From: Vallitalea maricola
GTDB taxonomy: Bacteria; Bacillota; Clostridia; Lachnospirales; Vallitaleaceae
Length of the DNA stretch: 64,000 nt
Assembly (NCBI RefSeq): GCF_036985595.1
Contig: NZ_BTPU01000010.1
Coordinates: 1 to 64,000 of the forward strand
Direction: 5' to 3'
Shown here piece after piece: positions 44,702-53,465 of this stretch. The position numbers and the translations under genes were made by a program. The notes below the pieces were generated by a model that ran no database searches, was not told the DNA's origin, and worked only from the letters and a program-made list of their open reading frames with translations. The first letter of the stretch is position 1; each line of letters starts with the position of its first letter.

Positions 44702-45751
44702 TTATTCTCCTCTGCATACTCTTGCAGTCTCTACCATTGCCAAATACCCTTCAATAGGTACGTAGCTTGGAATTGAGTTTCCAGAACCTAGAGCAAATCC
44801 TTTATGGTCTACTGAATAATTGATAACATTTTTAACATACTTTCTTATTTCTTGTTCACTACAGCGGCATAAGACATCTGTATCTACCCCGCCAAAATTA
44901 CCAATTATATCTCCATATTTCTCTACCCAAACTGAGAATGGAGCTATCTGATCTTCATTGGAATGTTTAGCATTGATTTTTGCTACATTAATAAGATCAT
45001 CCATAACGTCAAAGATTTGTCCACATGAATGTAGTAAAAAAGGTTTATTATAAGAATGAACTGCTGCAATTATCTTTTGATATTGAGGTATTATATTATT
45101 TCTGATATCATCTGCAGATATTAAAGTTTGACTTTTGAATCCTAAATCATCACCAAATCTACATACAGCATAGATATCTCCAAACTCTTTCAAAAATCTT
45201 TCCCATATGGCAAACATAGTCTTACCAACTGTACTAAACAAGTCCTTATAGAGTTCTGGGTCGTCAATTGAGATATAACATAATTCAGTATATCCCACTA
45301 GATCTTGAACACATTCAAAAACTCCGTTACCTGGTCCCCCTATTGCTTTCATACCTTGTGGCATTTCTTCTCTCAACAACTTAAAATCATCTGAAAAAGC
45401 ATCAAAAAATAAATCTGGTATTTCTCCCCAAGGATATTTATTAAAATCATCTCTTGTCTTAATAACACCAGGCTGGTGGTTTCCTAATGCACCACTACCA
45501 GGCATTATCTGTCCTATACATCTTTCCATGGATACTGTATCATATCCCATTTCTTTGAAGAAATTTGTGTAGTTTCTCATATATTCTCTTTTATCAGCTA
45601 TATTTCCATTTAGTAATTCAACAAATTCTTTATTAAGAATCTTTTCCATTCTTTCATCTGAAATAATATGCTCATATAGTGGCATTCTTGCAGGCTTAAC
45701 ATTATTTGCTGCATTCAATATATTATTATAATCTGGAACGAACTTACTCAT
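44702..45751 (-). CDS. Uroporphyrinogen decarboxylase-superfamily protein
   Basis: A 349-residue TIM-barrel protein of the URO-D superfamily. Late motifs include LLHSCGQIFDVMDDLI, whose H-x-C-G is the zinc site of the methyltransferase (MtaA/cobalamin-type) branch, and IGNFGGVDTDVL. True HemE residues near the N-terminus (the RQAGR motif) are absent, so it is not the heme enzyme. Relatives are often found in sugar clusters of Clostridia with no known reaction; demethylation or C1 transfer is conceivable. It lies downstream of an AraC-type regulator (80-bp gap holding a hairpin). Confidence 0.82.
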   Translation of the reverse strand: MSKFVPDYNNILNAANNVKPARMPLYEHIISDERMEKILNKEFVELLNGNIADKREYMRNYTNFFKEMGYDTVSMERCIGQIMPGSGALGNHQPGVIKTRDDFNKYPWGEIPDLFFDAFSDDFKLLREEMPQGMKAIGGPGNGVFECVQDLVGYTELCYISIDDPELYKDLFSTVGKTMFAIWERFLKEFGDIYAVCRFGDDLGFKSQTLISADDIRNNIIPQYQKIIAAVHSYNKPFLLHSCGQIFDVMDDLINVAKINAKHSNEDQIAPFSVWVEKYGDIIGNFGGVDTDVLCRCSEQEIRKYVKNVINYSVDHKGFALGSGNSIPSYVPIEGYLAMVETARVCRGE

Positions 45752-45770
45752 ATTGATTACCTCCCATTTT

Positions 45771-45795
45771 AATCTATAGTTCCTAACTATAGATT
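45771..45795 (-). other. Palindrome before the URO-D-family gene
   Basis: Perfect 11-bp arms AATCTATAGTT/AACTATAGATT with a three-base loop lie 20 bp before the start codon and close to its GGGAGG ribosome site. No T run follows. It could be an operator for the adjacent AraC regulator or an RNA hairpin. Confidence 0.5.
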
Positions 45796-45831
45796 AACTC
45801 AACAGGCGATTAAAATATATCTACTTTTTGC

Positions 45832-46704
45832 TTAATTCTTTGCAGTTTTTGCTTTTTTTATTTTACTAGGTGAATATCCTCTAATCCGTTTATATACACG
45901 GTTGAAACTAGATACATTATTATACCCTACTTCATAAGCGATTTGAGATATATTCATATCTTTCGAAAGCAAAAGCTTCTCAGCCTCACATACCCTAACA
46001 AAATCAATGTATTCTTTATAATTCCTCCCAGTAGCTTTTTTGAAGAATCGAGAGAAATGATAATAACTTTTATTAACCATAGATGCGGCTTCTTCCAACG
46101 TTATATTCTCTTTGTAATGGAGTTCAATATATTTGAGCAAAGGATTAATTTCTATTAATTCATTTTCTTTGATAGTTGGTTGGAATAATCTTATATTATC
46201 ATTTCTTATCAATATGGCAATCATTTGATAAATATATCCCTTTATAAATATCTCATATCCGATTTTTTTATTAATGAATTCGTTATATGCCCCCATAAAT
46301 AAATCAATTAATTCATCCGTACTTTGAAATACTCTTGTAGAATCATCTTTATACTTATTCGAGCTTTGTAAAAAGGTAATTATATATTTGGATTCGTAAA
46401 TATTAGATATGTTACTTATCATTTCAGGTAAGAACTTTACAACTAATATTTTAGTCTTATCCTCCGCAGCACACCATGTACCATGAATATCTCCATTATT
46501 TAATAGAATTATATCATTAACATTAACTTTTAAAACCCTATCATTTATCTGTTGCAATGCTGTACCTTGAATCATGTATAGTATTTCAATACAATCATGC
46601 CAATGAGGCTTAACAATAATATTTGATTTTTCATTGTCTTGGATAAATATTTCTACTGGAAAAGGTAATTCTGGTGAAATCAAATTTTCTTTGTAAGGTT
46701 TCAT
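45832..46704 (-). CDS. AraC-family transcriptional regulator
   Basis: A 290-residue regulator with an N-terminal cupin-type sensing domain (VKPHWHDCIEILYMIQG..., about residues 25-110) and two C-terminal helix-turn-helix motifs (ITLEEAASMVNKSYYHFSRFFKKATG and MNISQIAYEVGYNNVSSFNRVYKRIRGYSP). The cupin and AraC layout is common for sugar-cluster activators in Clostridia. The ATG at 46704 has GAGGAG 9 bases upstream and is preferred over the frame start at 46725. Its likely target is the URO-D-family gene immediately downstream. Confidence 0.92.
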   Translation of the reverse strand: MKPYKENLISPELPFPVEIFIQDNEKSNIIVKPHWHDCIEILYMIQGTALQQINDRVLKVNVNDIILLNNGDIHGTWCAAEDKTKILVVKFLPEMISNISNIYESKYIITFLQSSNKYKDDSTRVFQSTDELIDLFMGAYNEFINKKIGYEIFIKGYIYQMIAILIRNDNIRLFQPTIKENELIEINPLLKYIELHYKENITLEEAASMVNKSYYHFSRFFKKATGRNYKEYIDFVRVCEAEKLLLSKDMNISQIAYEVGYNNVSSFNRVYKRIRGYSPSKIKKAKTAKN

Positions 46705-46805
46705 GATATGATTCTCCTCAAACAATATATATATTATTTTTAATACTTTCCAACTTCCTTGTGAAATGGTTTCTATTAATATGATACATTATGCCAGCTA
46801 ATCTG

Positions 46806-46848
46806 AAAAGAGTAAAATCCAGCCATAAGCTGGATTTTACTCTTTTCA
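46806..46848 (-). terminator. Terminator of the secreted duplicated-domain gene
   Basis: Perfect 18-bp arms AAAAGAGTAAAATCCAGC / GCTGGATTTTACTCTTTT with a short loop, 7 bp past the stop codon. On the minus strand it ends in CTCTTTTC. Confidence 0.85.
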
Positions 46849-46854
46849 CAATTA

Positions 46855-48468
46855 TTATGGTGCAACATCAAAGGGATTAGCGTATATTCTTGGGAATTCT
46901 TTCTTTTGTGTATATGTCAATATACCTTTATTAGCAGTATCTAGTGTACCATCTGAGTTAATAGGAATTATTTCTCCAGTGACTTCATATGACATGGTAT
47001 CTTTTGTAAGATGTATCCTTGTTCCTTCATAACCATTTTCTGAAAACCAACTTGGCAACACATATTTATTGGTTTCACTATAAGATTCTATCTCTGTTTC
47101 ATTAACACTTGAAGTGTCAATATACTGTTTATTTCTCTTATAACCAGCACTTAATGATATGAAGTTCTTGAATTTTGCTAGCAAAGAAGTGGACATTTTC
47201 TTATTAGTTATTTTCGTCTTTTCCGTTGTTGAACTTACAGTCACATCTCTTGCTATTTTTACAGTTTGAGTGGATCCTGGTAATACTGGGTCTCCCAACT
47301 GTTCTCCTGGTAATGAAATTGAATCATAAGCATTTTTAAGAGGACTTTCAGTTACAACGAATTTATAATATTTATTATCCTGATATATTATTTCTTCAAT
47401 ACCACTTGGAACTAGATGAACAGGCTTATTAAGAATAAAATCGTTTGGACCGTCAACTTTCCAAGGAACAACTACTCCCTCTACTACAGGCCAATAGAAC
47501 TTGTAATTAACAATGGTATTGCAATTAGGATCATATTTTTTATAATAACCATCTCTAACTACTAAATCCCACATATTTCTTCCACAATGTCCTGAATGTC
47601 CATTTGCAAGATTAACATGTACTATTTCATTATCATATTCTTCTGGAGGGTCTTCTATAAAAGGTAAACGCATATCACATCCACGAATCTCTTTACCACA
47701 GTATCCACAAGTATAAATTGAACTATGTGGTCGTTTATGTTTATATGTGTTATATACTGAGGTATATCCTATATGTTCATTACTTGTTGCTCCATCTACA
47801 ATAATTTCTGCTACTACATCGTATACATAATAATTAGTGAAAGTGTAGAAATCGGCTGAGTTACAGCCTTTGAAATTAGGCAGATTAGGAACAGTGTAAC
47901 TTTTTGTATATTGACTTTCTACTTTATTCACACGTGTATTCTTATTAGTTATAGTATATCTTCTATCAAATGAGAAATCTGCTGAAAAACTAAAAGCTGT
48001 AAAGGACTTTAATACATTTTGTATAGCACTAGTGATTTTATCATTATTTGCGGAACTTAGACCTAATCCAAAAGAAAAAGCATTATTTGATGATTTAGCT
48101 TTAGACATAGCAACAGTTTTTTGGTATATACTATTTTGAGTTGTAGTGCTTGTCTGCCCATTTGCCATGGATTTTATTCTTTTCAATCCAGTGTATGGCA
48201 AACTATTAGTTTCTTCTTCATTCAAAGTAGCACTGATTATCTTTAATTTGTTAGCTTTATTATCAATATAAAATGTTTCATATGTACCAGGTAACGCTAT
48301 ACTTTTTGGTGCATTGTAACTACTTTTTTCAATAAATTGATTACTTGCTTGGTCTAGTGTAAAGTATATTGGCTCGTTATCACTCTCTGCGAACGCTATG
48401 TTACTAAAAGGTGCTAATACTAATATAATACATAATACAGTTGAAGCAATCTTTTGTAAGTTTTTCAT
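46855..48468 (-). CDS. Large secreted protein with repeated beta-rich domain, function unknown
   Basis: A 537-residue protein that I cannot assign. It has a Sec signal peptide (LQKIASTVLCIILVLAPFSNIAFA, cleaved near residue 27). Two regions (about 105-205 and 400-505) share the same architecture: Ser/Thr-rich alternating strands, a short hydrophobic segment (SFGLGLSSA..., LSAGYKRNK...), a stretch with T..N...S, then Y.VP followed by V..E. Between them lies a small Cys cluster (CGYCGKEIRGC at about 254-264 and HCGR at about 292) that may bind zinc. The alternating polar strands are reminiscent of aerolysin/ETX-MTX2-type beta pore proteins, but I see no decisive motif. It is monocistronic with a strong AAGGAGG site. 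Confidence 0.75.
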   Translation of the reverse strand: MKNLQKIASTVLCIILVLAPFSNIAFAESDNEPIYFTLDQASNQFIEKSSYNAPKSIALPGTYETFYIDNKANKLKIISATLNEEETNSLPYTGLKRIKSMANGQTSTTTQNSIYQKTVAMSKAKSSNNAFSFGLGLSSANNDKITSAIQNVLKSFTAFSFSADFSFDRRYTITNKNTRVNKVESQYTKSYTVPNLPNFKGCNSADFYTFTNYYVYDVVAEIIVDGATSNEHIGYTSVYNTYKHKRPHSSIYTCGYCGKEIRGCDMRLPFIEDPPEEYDNEIVHVNLANGHSGHCGRNMWDLVVRDGYYKKYDPNCNTIVNYKFYWPVVEGVVVPWKVDGPNDFILNKPVHLVPSGIEEIIYQDNKYYKFVVTESPLKNAYDSISLPGEQLGDPVLPGSTQTVKIARDVTVSSTTEKTKITNKKMSTSLLAKFKNFISLSAGYKRNKQYIDTSSVNETEIESYSETNKYVLPSWFSENGYEGTRIHLTKDTMSYEVTGEIIPINSDGTLDTANKGILTYTQKKEFPRIYANPFDVAP

Positions 48469-48691
48469 TATTTCCTCCTTTTATTCCATAAAAATAACCT
48501 GTGAAAGGTTTCAATTTTTAAATTATAAAGAGATCTCTTTAATTGATTTTAGCATAACAGTTAGATAATTACAATATTTTATTAATATTGTGTCATTTAT
48601 ATACAAAACAAAACATTTTCTAAGATTATTTTTATAAATTACTTTAAATTAATAATATAATTTTTATATATTAACAATATTTACCTAAAAT

Positions 48692-48754
48692 AAAAAAGCA
48701 CCAATTTGGTAAAATATCATAATAATCTTATCCAAACTTATAGGTGCTTTTTTT
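48692..48754 (-). terminator. Terminator of the flavin reductase gene
   Basis: The arms AAAAAAGCACC/GGTGCTTTTTT are 40 bases apart; the minus-strand stem ends in TTTTTTA, 13 bp past the stop codon. Confidence 0.75.
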
Positions 48755-48766
48755 ATAGAATATGTA

Positions 48767-49258
48767 TTAAATTAAATCCAACTTGGAATAGTCTATACTT
48801 CCATCTTCATTTACAATGTTTTCATCTGCATTAATATTTTCAATTTTTCCTATGAACATTTCATGTGAACCTGTCATTATTGAATCAACAACAGTACATT
48901 CAATATTTACTGGACAATCTACTAATATAGGTGCATTAACTTTGCTGGCATCAGCTGTTTTTATATTCATCTTAGCTAATTTATCTTCGTCTCTTGCACT
49001 TACGCTGCCTAAATAATCAAATTCTTTCTGATAATCTTTTGTTGGTAAGTTTACAACAAAACATTTAGTATCTTTTACCATTTGGTATGAATATCTTGAT
49101 GGAACAATTCCAACCATAACCATTGGTGGATCATAGCTGCAATTACCACAATAAGCAACAGCAAGAGCATTATCTTTACCATCTTTATCTCTACAAGATA
49201 CTAATACCTTAGGTGCAGGTTGTAAACTGGATTTTGTTATGAATTGTTTTTTCTTCAT
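48767..49258 (-). CDS. Flavin reductase-like FMN-binding protein
   Basis: A 163-residue split-barrel flavoprotein. The start (PAPKVLVSCRDKDGKDNALAVAYCGNCSYDPPMVMVGI) and FVVNLPTKDYQKEFDYLGSVSARDEDKL are typical of the flavin reductase family found in anaerobes. It probably binds FMN and passes electrons from NAD(P)H or a partner. It contains several Cys in the N-terminal half. AAAAGGAG precedes the ATG. It is monocistronic. Confidence 0.88.
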   Translation of the reverse strand: MKKKQFITKSSLQPAPKVLVSCRDKDGKDNALAVAYCGNCSYDPPMVMVGIVPSRYSYQMVKDTKCFVVNLPTKDYQKEFDYLGSVSARDEDKLAKMNIKTADASKVNAPILVDCPVNIECTVVDSIMTGSHEMFIGKIENINADENIVNEDGSIDYSKLDLI

Positions 49259-49700
49259 ATTATAATAACTCCTTTTCTAATTAAAATGCGTAAATATTAT
49301 TTTACTTTAACTATAATGTTACTCCTTAAGATATTTATTGTCAATTTGTATTTTATCCATAATTTCTCATATTATATAAGCTAGATTTATTCAAATAGGT
49401 AGCTAGTTATTTAACTTCGTTATATTAGTTACAATATTATTATATTTTTGGCAGATTTACTAGTTAAATAATACCAATTAATAATTGATATTGGATGTCA
49501 TTATTTAAATTTTACTAATTTGATAATTGAAATAATTGCAGGAAATAAAATTTTTTATTTACTTTTATAGTTTATCATTGTATAATTTTTTATAGAAGAA
49601 AAATGACTATGTTGCATTTTTTTAGTGAAGCATCATATGTCACAAGCAATCAAGTCTGCTACGTTTATATAAATAATTTACATAAATCAAGGAGGTACAT
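49259..49700. other. Intergenic region before ddh
   Basis: A 442-bp AT-rich gap. A TTTACT...TATAAT-like promoter for ddh can be drawn around 49555-49585 on the plus strand. I see no riboswitch, T-box or repeat. Confidence 0.4.
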
Positions 49701-50693
49701 ATGAAAAACATAATTAAAATTGGTATTGTTGGATACGGAAATCTAGGAAGAGGCGTTGAATTTGCAATTAAACAGAATCCAGATATGCAATTGGCTGCTA
49801 TTTTTACAAGAAGAGACCCAAAAACTATAGAAGTTGCTGATAGTAGTGTAAAAGTATTATCTATTGCTGATGCAGAGCAATATAAAAATGATATTGATGT
49901 ATTAATTCTTTGTGGTGGTTCAGCTACAGATCTTCCTGTACAAGGTCCTCAGTTTGCAAAGATATTCAATACAGTTGATAGTTTTGACACTCATGCTAAG
50001 ATTCCTGAATACTTTGAAGCAGTTGATGAAGCCGCAAAATCAAATAATAATTTAAGTATTATTTCTGTTGGATGGGATCCAGGTTTATTCTCAATGAACA
50101 GATTATTATCCCAGTGTGTTCTACCTGAAGGTAATGATTATACTTTTTGGGGTCGTGGTGTTAGCCAAGGTCATTCTGATGCAATCAGAAGAATAGACGG
50201 TGTACAAGGTGCAGTTCAATACACTATTCCTATTGATAGTGCTTTAGAGAAAGTTCGATCTGGTGAGAATCCTGAACTTACTACTCGTGAAAAACATATT
50301 AGAGACTGCTATGTTGTAGCAAAAGAAGGTGCTGACAAAGCTAAGATAGAAAATGAGATTAAAACAATGCCCAACTATTTTTCTGATTATGATACTAATG
50401 TTACTTTCATTAGTGAAGAAGAATTGAAAGCTAACCATTCAGAAATGCCTCATGGTGGATTTGTAATACGCAGTGGTAAAACTGGAGAAGATAACAAGCA
50501 TAATCAAATCATTGAATTCTCATTAAAATTAGATAGTAATCCTGAACTTACTGGAAGCGTTTTAGTTGCTTATGCACGTGCTATTCATAGATTGAGTAAC
50601 GAAGGGGCTATTGGAGCAAAAACTGTTTTTGATATTCCACTAGCTTACTTATCACCTAAATCTGGTGAAGAATTAAGAAAACAACTACTATAA
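49701..50693 (+). CDS. ddh: meso-Diaminopimelate dehydrogenase
   Basis: A 330-residue NADP-dependent enzyme that makes meso-diaminopimelate in a single step from tetrahydrodipicolinate, for cell wall and lysine synthesis. Marks are the nucleotide loop GIVGYGNLGRG (residues 8-18), CGGSATDLPVQGP, DSFDTHAKIPEYF, GWDPGLFSMNR and WGRGVSQGHSDAIRRIDGV. The length is as in characterised Ddh proteins. AAGGAGGTA precedes the start. It stands alone, with a terminator at 50753-50793, and its precursor comes through asd at 12093. Confidence 0.96.
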   Translation: MKNIIKIGIVGYGNLGRGVEFAIKQNPDMQLAAIFTRRDPKTIEVADSSVKVLSIADAEQYKNDIDVLILCGGSATDLPVQGPQFAKIFNTVDSFDTHAKIPEYFEAVDEAAKSNNNLSIISVGWDPGLFSMNRLLSQCVLPEGNDYTFWGRGVSQGHSDAIRRIDGVQGAVQYTIPIDSALEKVRSGENPELTTREKHIRDCYVVAKEGADKAKIENEIKTMPNYFSDYDTNVTFISEEELKANHSEMPHGGFVIRSGKTGEDNKHNQIIEFSLKLDSNPELTGSVLVAYARAIHRLSNEGAIGAKTVFDIPLAYLSPKSGEELRKQLL

Positions 50694-50752
50694 TTCTATA
50701 GAGCATAAAAATAGTACTTGTTTTAATATTATATAATAATGTCTTTTTATAG

Positions 50753-50793
50753 AAATACTGTAATCTTCATTAATTGATTACAGTATTTTTTTT
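50753..50793 (+). terminator. Terminator of ddh
   Basis: The stem AAATACTGTAATC/GATTACAGTATTT with a ten-base loop is followed by a run of T, 60 bp past the stop. Confidence 0.9.
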
Positions 50794-50911
50794 ACTATCA
50801 TATATTTTATTATGAATAAAATACATTTATTTACAATAACTTGTATACTTGTGAATAAATACCATCAAAGGCGCAAATAATAATCTAAACTTTATGTAAA
50901 AGGGTGATTAT

Positions 50912-51817
50912 ATGCGTCAAAGAAAAAGAATGTCTTCAGATGTTTCAATAACTCGTAATGCAAATGAAAGTCAGGCTATAACAGAAGGGCTTAATAATAT
51001 TACTGCCAATCAATTGATTAATAATAATGATGTTGTTGTTATAACACCTAATTGGGTTAACCTAGATAAACCTAATCCTGCATCAGGAGTTGTTGTTGGA
51101 GGAGAAAGTCTTAGAACTATTATACAATATGTCAAAGGCTCTAATCCAAAAAAAATTATTATTGCAACAGGCTCTGGTGGTCAAGCTACTGGGGATGTGA
51201 TGAAAAAGGTTGGCTATGATCAAATAATCCAAAGCGAAGGTGTAGAGTTTGTTGATTTGAATTATGGTCCATATACTACTATAAGTCTTAATAATGAAAG
51301 ACCTTCCTCAACAAAAATTAATCAAATAATAAATGAAGCTACAGTTCTTATTTCTTTCACACAGCTTAAGCATCATGAATCAGCTACAATGTCAGCATGT
51401 ATAAAAAACATTGCACTAGCATGGCCCCCAGCAGAAATCCATGGTTACCCTAAAAAAGCTCTTGGAATACATGATAATATTCACAGCTTCATAACAGCCA
51501 TGGCAGAAGCTGTTCCTATAGATATATCAATCTTAAGCTGTAACCCTACAATGATTGGAACAGGTCCAACTGGTGGAGTTCCTAGACATACTGAGCTTGT
51601 TGTCTGTGGAACAGATCCTGTTTCTGTAGATACTATCGGTGCTAGATTCTTAGGTTTTAAAACTGAGGCAGTTCAGTACTTAGATAAATGCGATAGACTA
51701 AAAATTGGAGTGACTGATCTAAAACAAATGAATATGACTGGCCTGGATTTAGTTAGTGCTGAGCAGCACTTCAGCAAGACTGTTTATGGCGAAACAATAG
51801 CTATAGATAGCAAATAA
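50912..51817 (+). CDS. DUF362-domain protein without ferredoxin domain
   Basis: A 301-residue protein of the DUF362 family. Marks are VVITPNWVN, FTQLKHHESATMSACIKNIAL and the C-terminal TDPVSVDTIGARFLGF. Many DUF362 proteins carry a 4Fe-4S ferredoxin domain; this one has none and few Cys. The function of the family is unsettled. AAAGGGTG precedes the start. A hairpin (AAAGGAC.../...GTCCTTTTT, about 51854-51893) separates it from the convergent transposase gene. Confidence 0.85.
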   Translation: MRQRKRMSSDVSITRNANESQAITEGLNNITANQLINNNDVVVITPNWVNLDKPNPASGVVVGGESLRTIIQYVKGSNPKKIIIATGSGGQATGDVMKKVGYDQIIQSEGVEFVDLNYGPYTTISLNNERPSSTKINQIINEATVLISFTQLKHHESATMSACIKNIALAWPPAEIHGYPKKALGIHDNIHSFITAMAEAVPIDISILSCNPTMIGTGPTGGVPRHTELVVCGTDPVSVDTIGARFLGFKTEAVQYLDKCDRLKIGVTDLKQMNMTGLDLVSAEQHFSKTVYGETIAIDSK

Positions 51818-51895
51818 AAGGATTAAACCATACTGTGAAAAAAATAAAGGACTTACACCTAATAGCTTCAGCTATCTTGTACTAGTCCTTTTTAA

Positions 51896-52654
51896 TTATC
51901 CTATCTTTGTTGCATTTTCAATTATTCCTCTGCCTAATCCTAATACTCTGCTTAACTGCCTGATACTGGCACCAGTTTCTTTTCTAATCTGAAATATCAT
52001 CTTATCTCGATTACTTTTAGATATATTATTAATGTCTTTTATATCATATTTTACTTCTAACTGGTCCTTTAATTCATTATCAGTTAACTTTGTTTTGTTA
52101 TAATACTCAAGACATTCATCAGTATTAGGTTTAATCATATATTCTTCAAATTTTTCTATGTTATTAAAGTAATTAAGTATGTTGTCTGTATCTAATTGTA
52201 CATTATCACCGTAATACTTATCAATATATTTGTTGTAACTGCTCCAAATATATACAGAAGGCGATTTTATAATATTTGCTTTCACAGGATTTTGATGTAT
52301 GTATCTCGCAACCTTCAAGAGATAATTTTCACTTTCTACTACCTCACTTTTATACCTGTTTTCAAATAAATGTCCTGATCTACCATACTTATTGTTATGC
52401 CACTGGACATAACTTACTGTTATTCTTTTAATACTATTACCTATCTCTTCATTCTCTTTGATTAATAGATGTACATGATTATCCATAAGACAATAAGCGT
52501 ATAAAGAAAATCCTCCTGATTGTTTGGCTTTCAGTAACGTATATAAGAATTTCTCTCTGTCTTCATCATCTAAAAAGATATTACGCTTGTCTATTCCACG
52601 TAACATAATGTGATATATACCTGACTTGCTTCTTTCTCTTCTTTGTCTCGCCAT
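51896..52654 (-). CDS. REP-associated tyrosine transposase (Y1, IS200-like)
   Basis: A 252-residue HUH-type single-strand transposase. The HUH motif appears as DNHVHLLI (about residue 58), with the single catalytic Tyr in the helix VARYIHQNPVKAN (about residues 113-125), after the conserved YHIMLRGIDKRNIFLDDEDREKF start. The C-terminal extension carries a DnaA-like helix-turn-helix (GASIRQLSRVLGLGRGIIENATK), as in many RAYT proteins. It looks intact. TGTGTCAAAAGAAACGTCCC lies 39 bp upstream (52693-52712) and resembles the end signature I remember from related transposase loci. Confidence 0.9.
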   Translation of the reverse strand: MARQRRERSKSGIYHIMLRGIDKRNIFLDDEDREKFLYTLLKAKQSGGFSLYAYCLMDNHVHLLIKENEEIGNSIKRITVSYVQWHNNKYGRSGHLFENRYKSEVVESENYLLKVARYIHQNPVKANIIKSPSVYIWSSYNKYIDKYYGDNVQLDTDNILNYFNNIEKFEEYMIKPNTDECLEYYNKTKLTDNELKDQLEVKYDIKDINNISKSNRDKMIFQIRKETGASIRQLSRVLGLGRGIIENATKIG

Positions 52655-52724
52655 TTGACATCACCATAACAAATATATCATATTTACTGTAATGTGTCAA
52701 AAGAAACGTCCCCTAGTCATATAC

Positions 52725-53042
52725 TTACTCCTTAGTAATATCCATTTCTACTTTTTGGGGCAAAGCTAACCCACATTCAACTTCAATACCTTTTAATATT
52801 GCAGTTGGTATTGGACATGATGGATGCTTACAGTATTTTTTAGACAGGTCAAATACCTTAGATTCACCAAATGTTCCAAAAACTTCACCAAAACCATCTA
52901 CTCCCATAAGCTCTTCACTCACATTTTTAAAATTAGGACATTCTGTTTCAATAATAATATTTACATTCTGCATATCTTCTGATTTGATGTGGATAGTTGT
53001 ATCAAAGCCACATATTCCTGGTTTTACTCTTACATTTGCCAA
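52725..53042 (-). CDS. DUF6951-like small Cys-containing protein
   Basis: A 105-residue protein. It begins VRVKPGICGFDTTIHIKSEDMQNV and ends CPIPTAILKGIEVECGLALPQKVEMDI, with conserved Cys at about residues 11, 34, 71, 76 and 90. The pattern fits the DUF6951 group, whose function is unknown and which is frequent in anaerobes. The start codon is TTG (53042), preceded by GAGGAGG. It is divergent from the DUF5320/DUF134 genes, so the three may belong to one metal- or cluster-related module. Confidence 0.7.
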   Translation of the reverse strand: MANVRVKPGICGFDTTIHIKSEDMQNVNIIIETECPNFKNVSEELMGVDGFGEVFGTFGESKVFDLSKKYCKHPSCPIPTAILKGIEVECGLALPQKVEMDITKE

Positions 53043-53147
53043 TATATTATCCTCCTCTGCTTTTATGGTTATTCATTAATTATAGTTTCTATACAGATAT
53101 ATTTCTATCAAATATTTGTTATTTATATAATTATTTTAATTTAGTTA

Positions 53148-53196
53148 TTGACATATGCCCAAAACGTGTTATAATTTGATTATGAGCATATGCCCA
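53148..53196 (+). promoter_or_regulatory. Promoter with two GCATATGCCC-type operators
   Basis: TTGACA (53148-53153), 16 bp and TATAAT (53170-53175). The nonamer ATATGCCCA occurs at 53153-53161, overlapping the -35 box, and at 53188-53196, just after the start site. The second is part of the near-palindrome ATGAGCATATGCCCAT. Two sites bracketing a promoter fit autoregulation by the DUF134 protein, which is inference. Confidence 0.65.
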
Positions 53197-53221
53197 TTAC
53201 AAAATGAAAGGAGCGATAATT

Positions 53222-53422
53222 ATGCCAAGAATGGATGGAACAGGTCCACAAGGTAATGGACCACTAACTGGAAGAGGTTTAGGAAGATGCAACGATGGTA
53301 AAAGTAAGAATATTGGTGGTAACGGAATAGGTTTTAATAGAAAAAGATGTGATAGACTATTCTTAAGAAGAAGAAACAGAGGACGTTTCTTTAACAATTC
53401 AACAGATAACGATAATAATTAG
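53222..53422 (+). CDS. DUF5320-like small glycine/arginine-rich protein
   Basis: A 66-residue protein that opens MPRMDGTGPQGNGPLTGRGLGRC, the signature of DUF5320 proteins, followed by a short basic tail (KRCDRLFLRRRNRGRFF). The function is unknown. In anaerobes these genes usually sit with DUF134 regulators and NifX/NifB-type cofactor proteins. The ATG at 53222 has AGGAG at the right distance. The DUF134 gene follows 43 bp downstream. Confidence 0.85.
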   Translation: MPRMDGTGPQGNGPLTGRGLGRCNDGKSKNIGGNGIGFNRKRCDRLFLRRRNRGRFFNNSTDNDNN

Positions 53423-53465
53423 TAGTCTATGTTTTCTAGAAATAACTTATTAGGTGGTGATTAAT

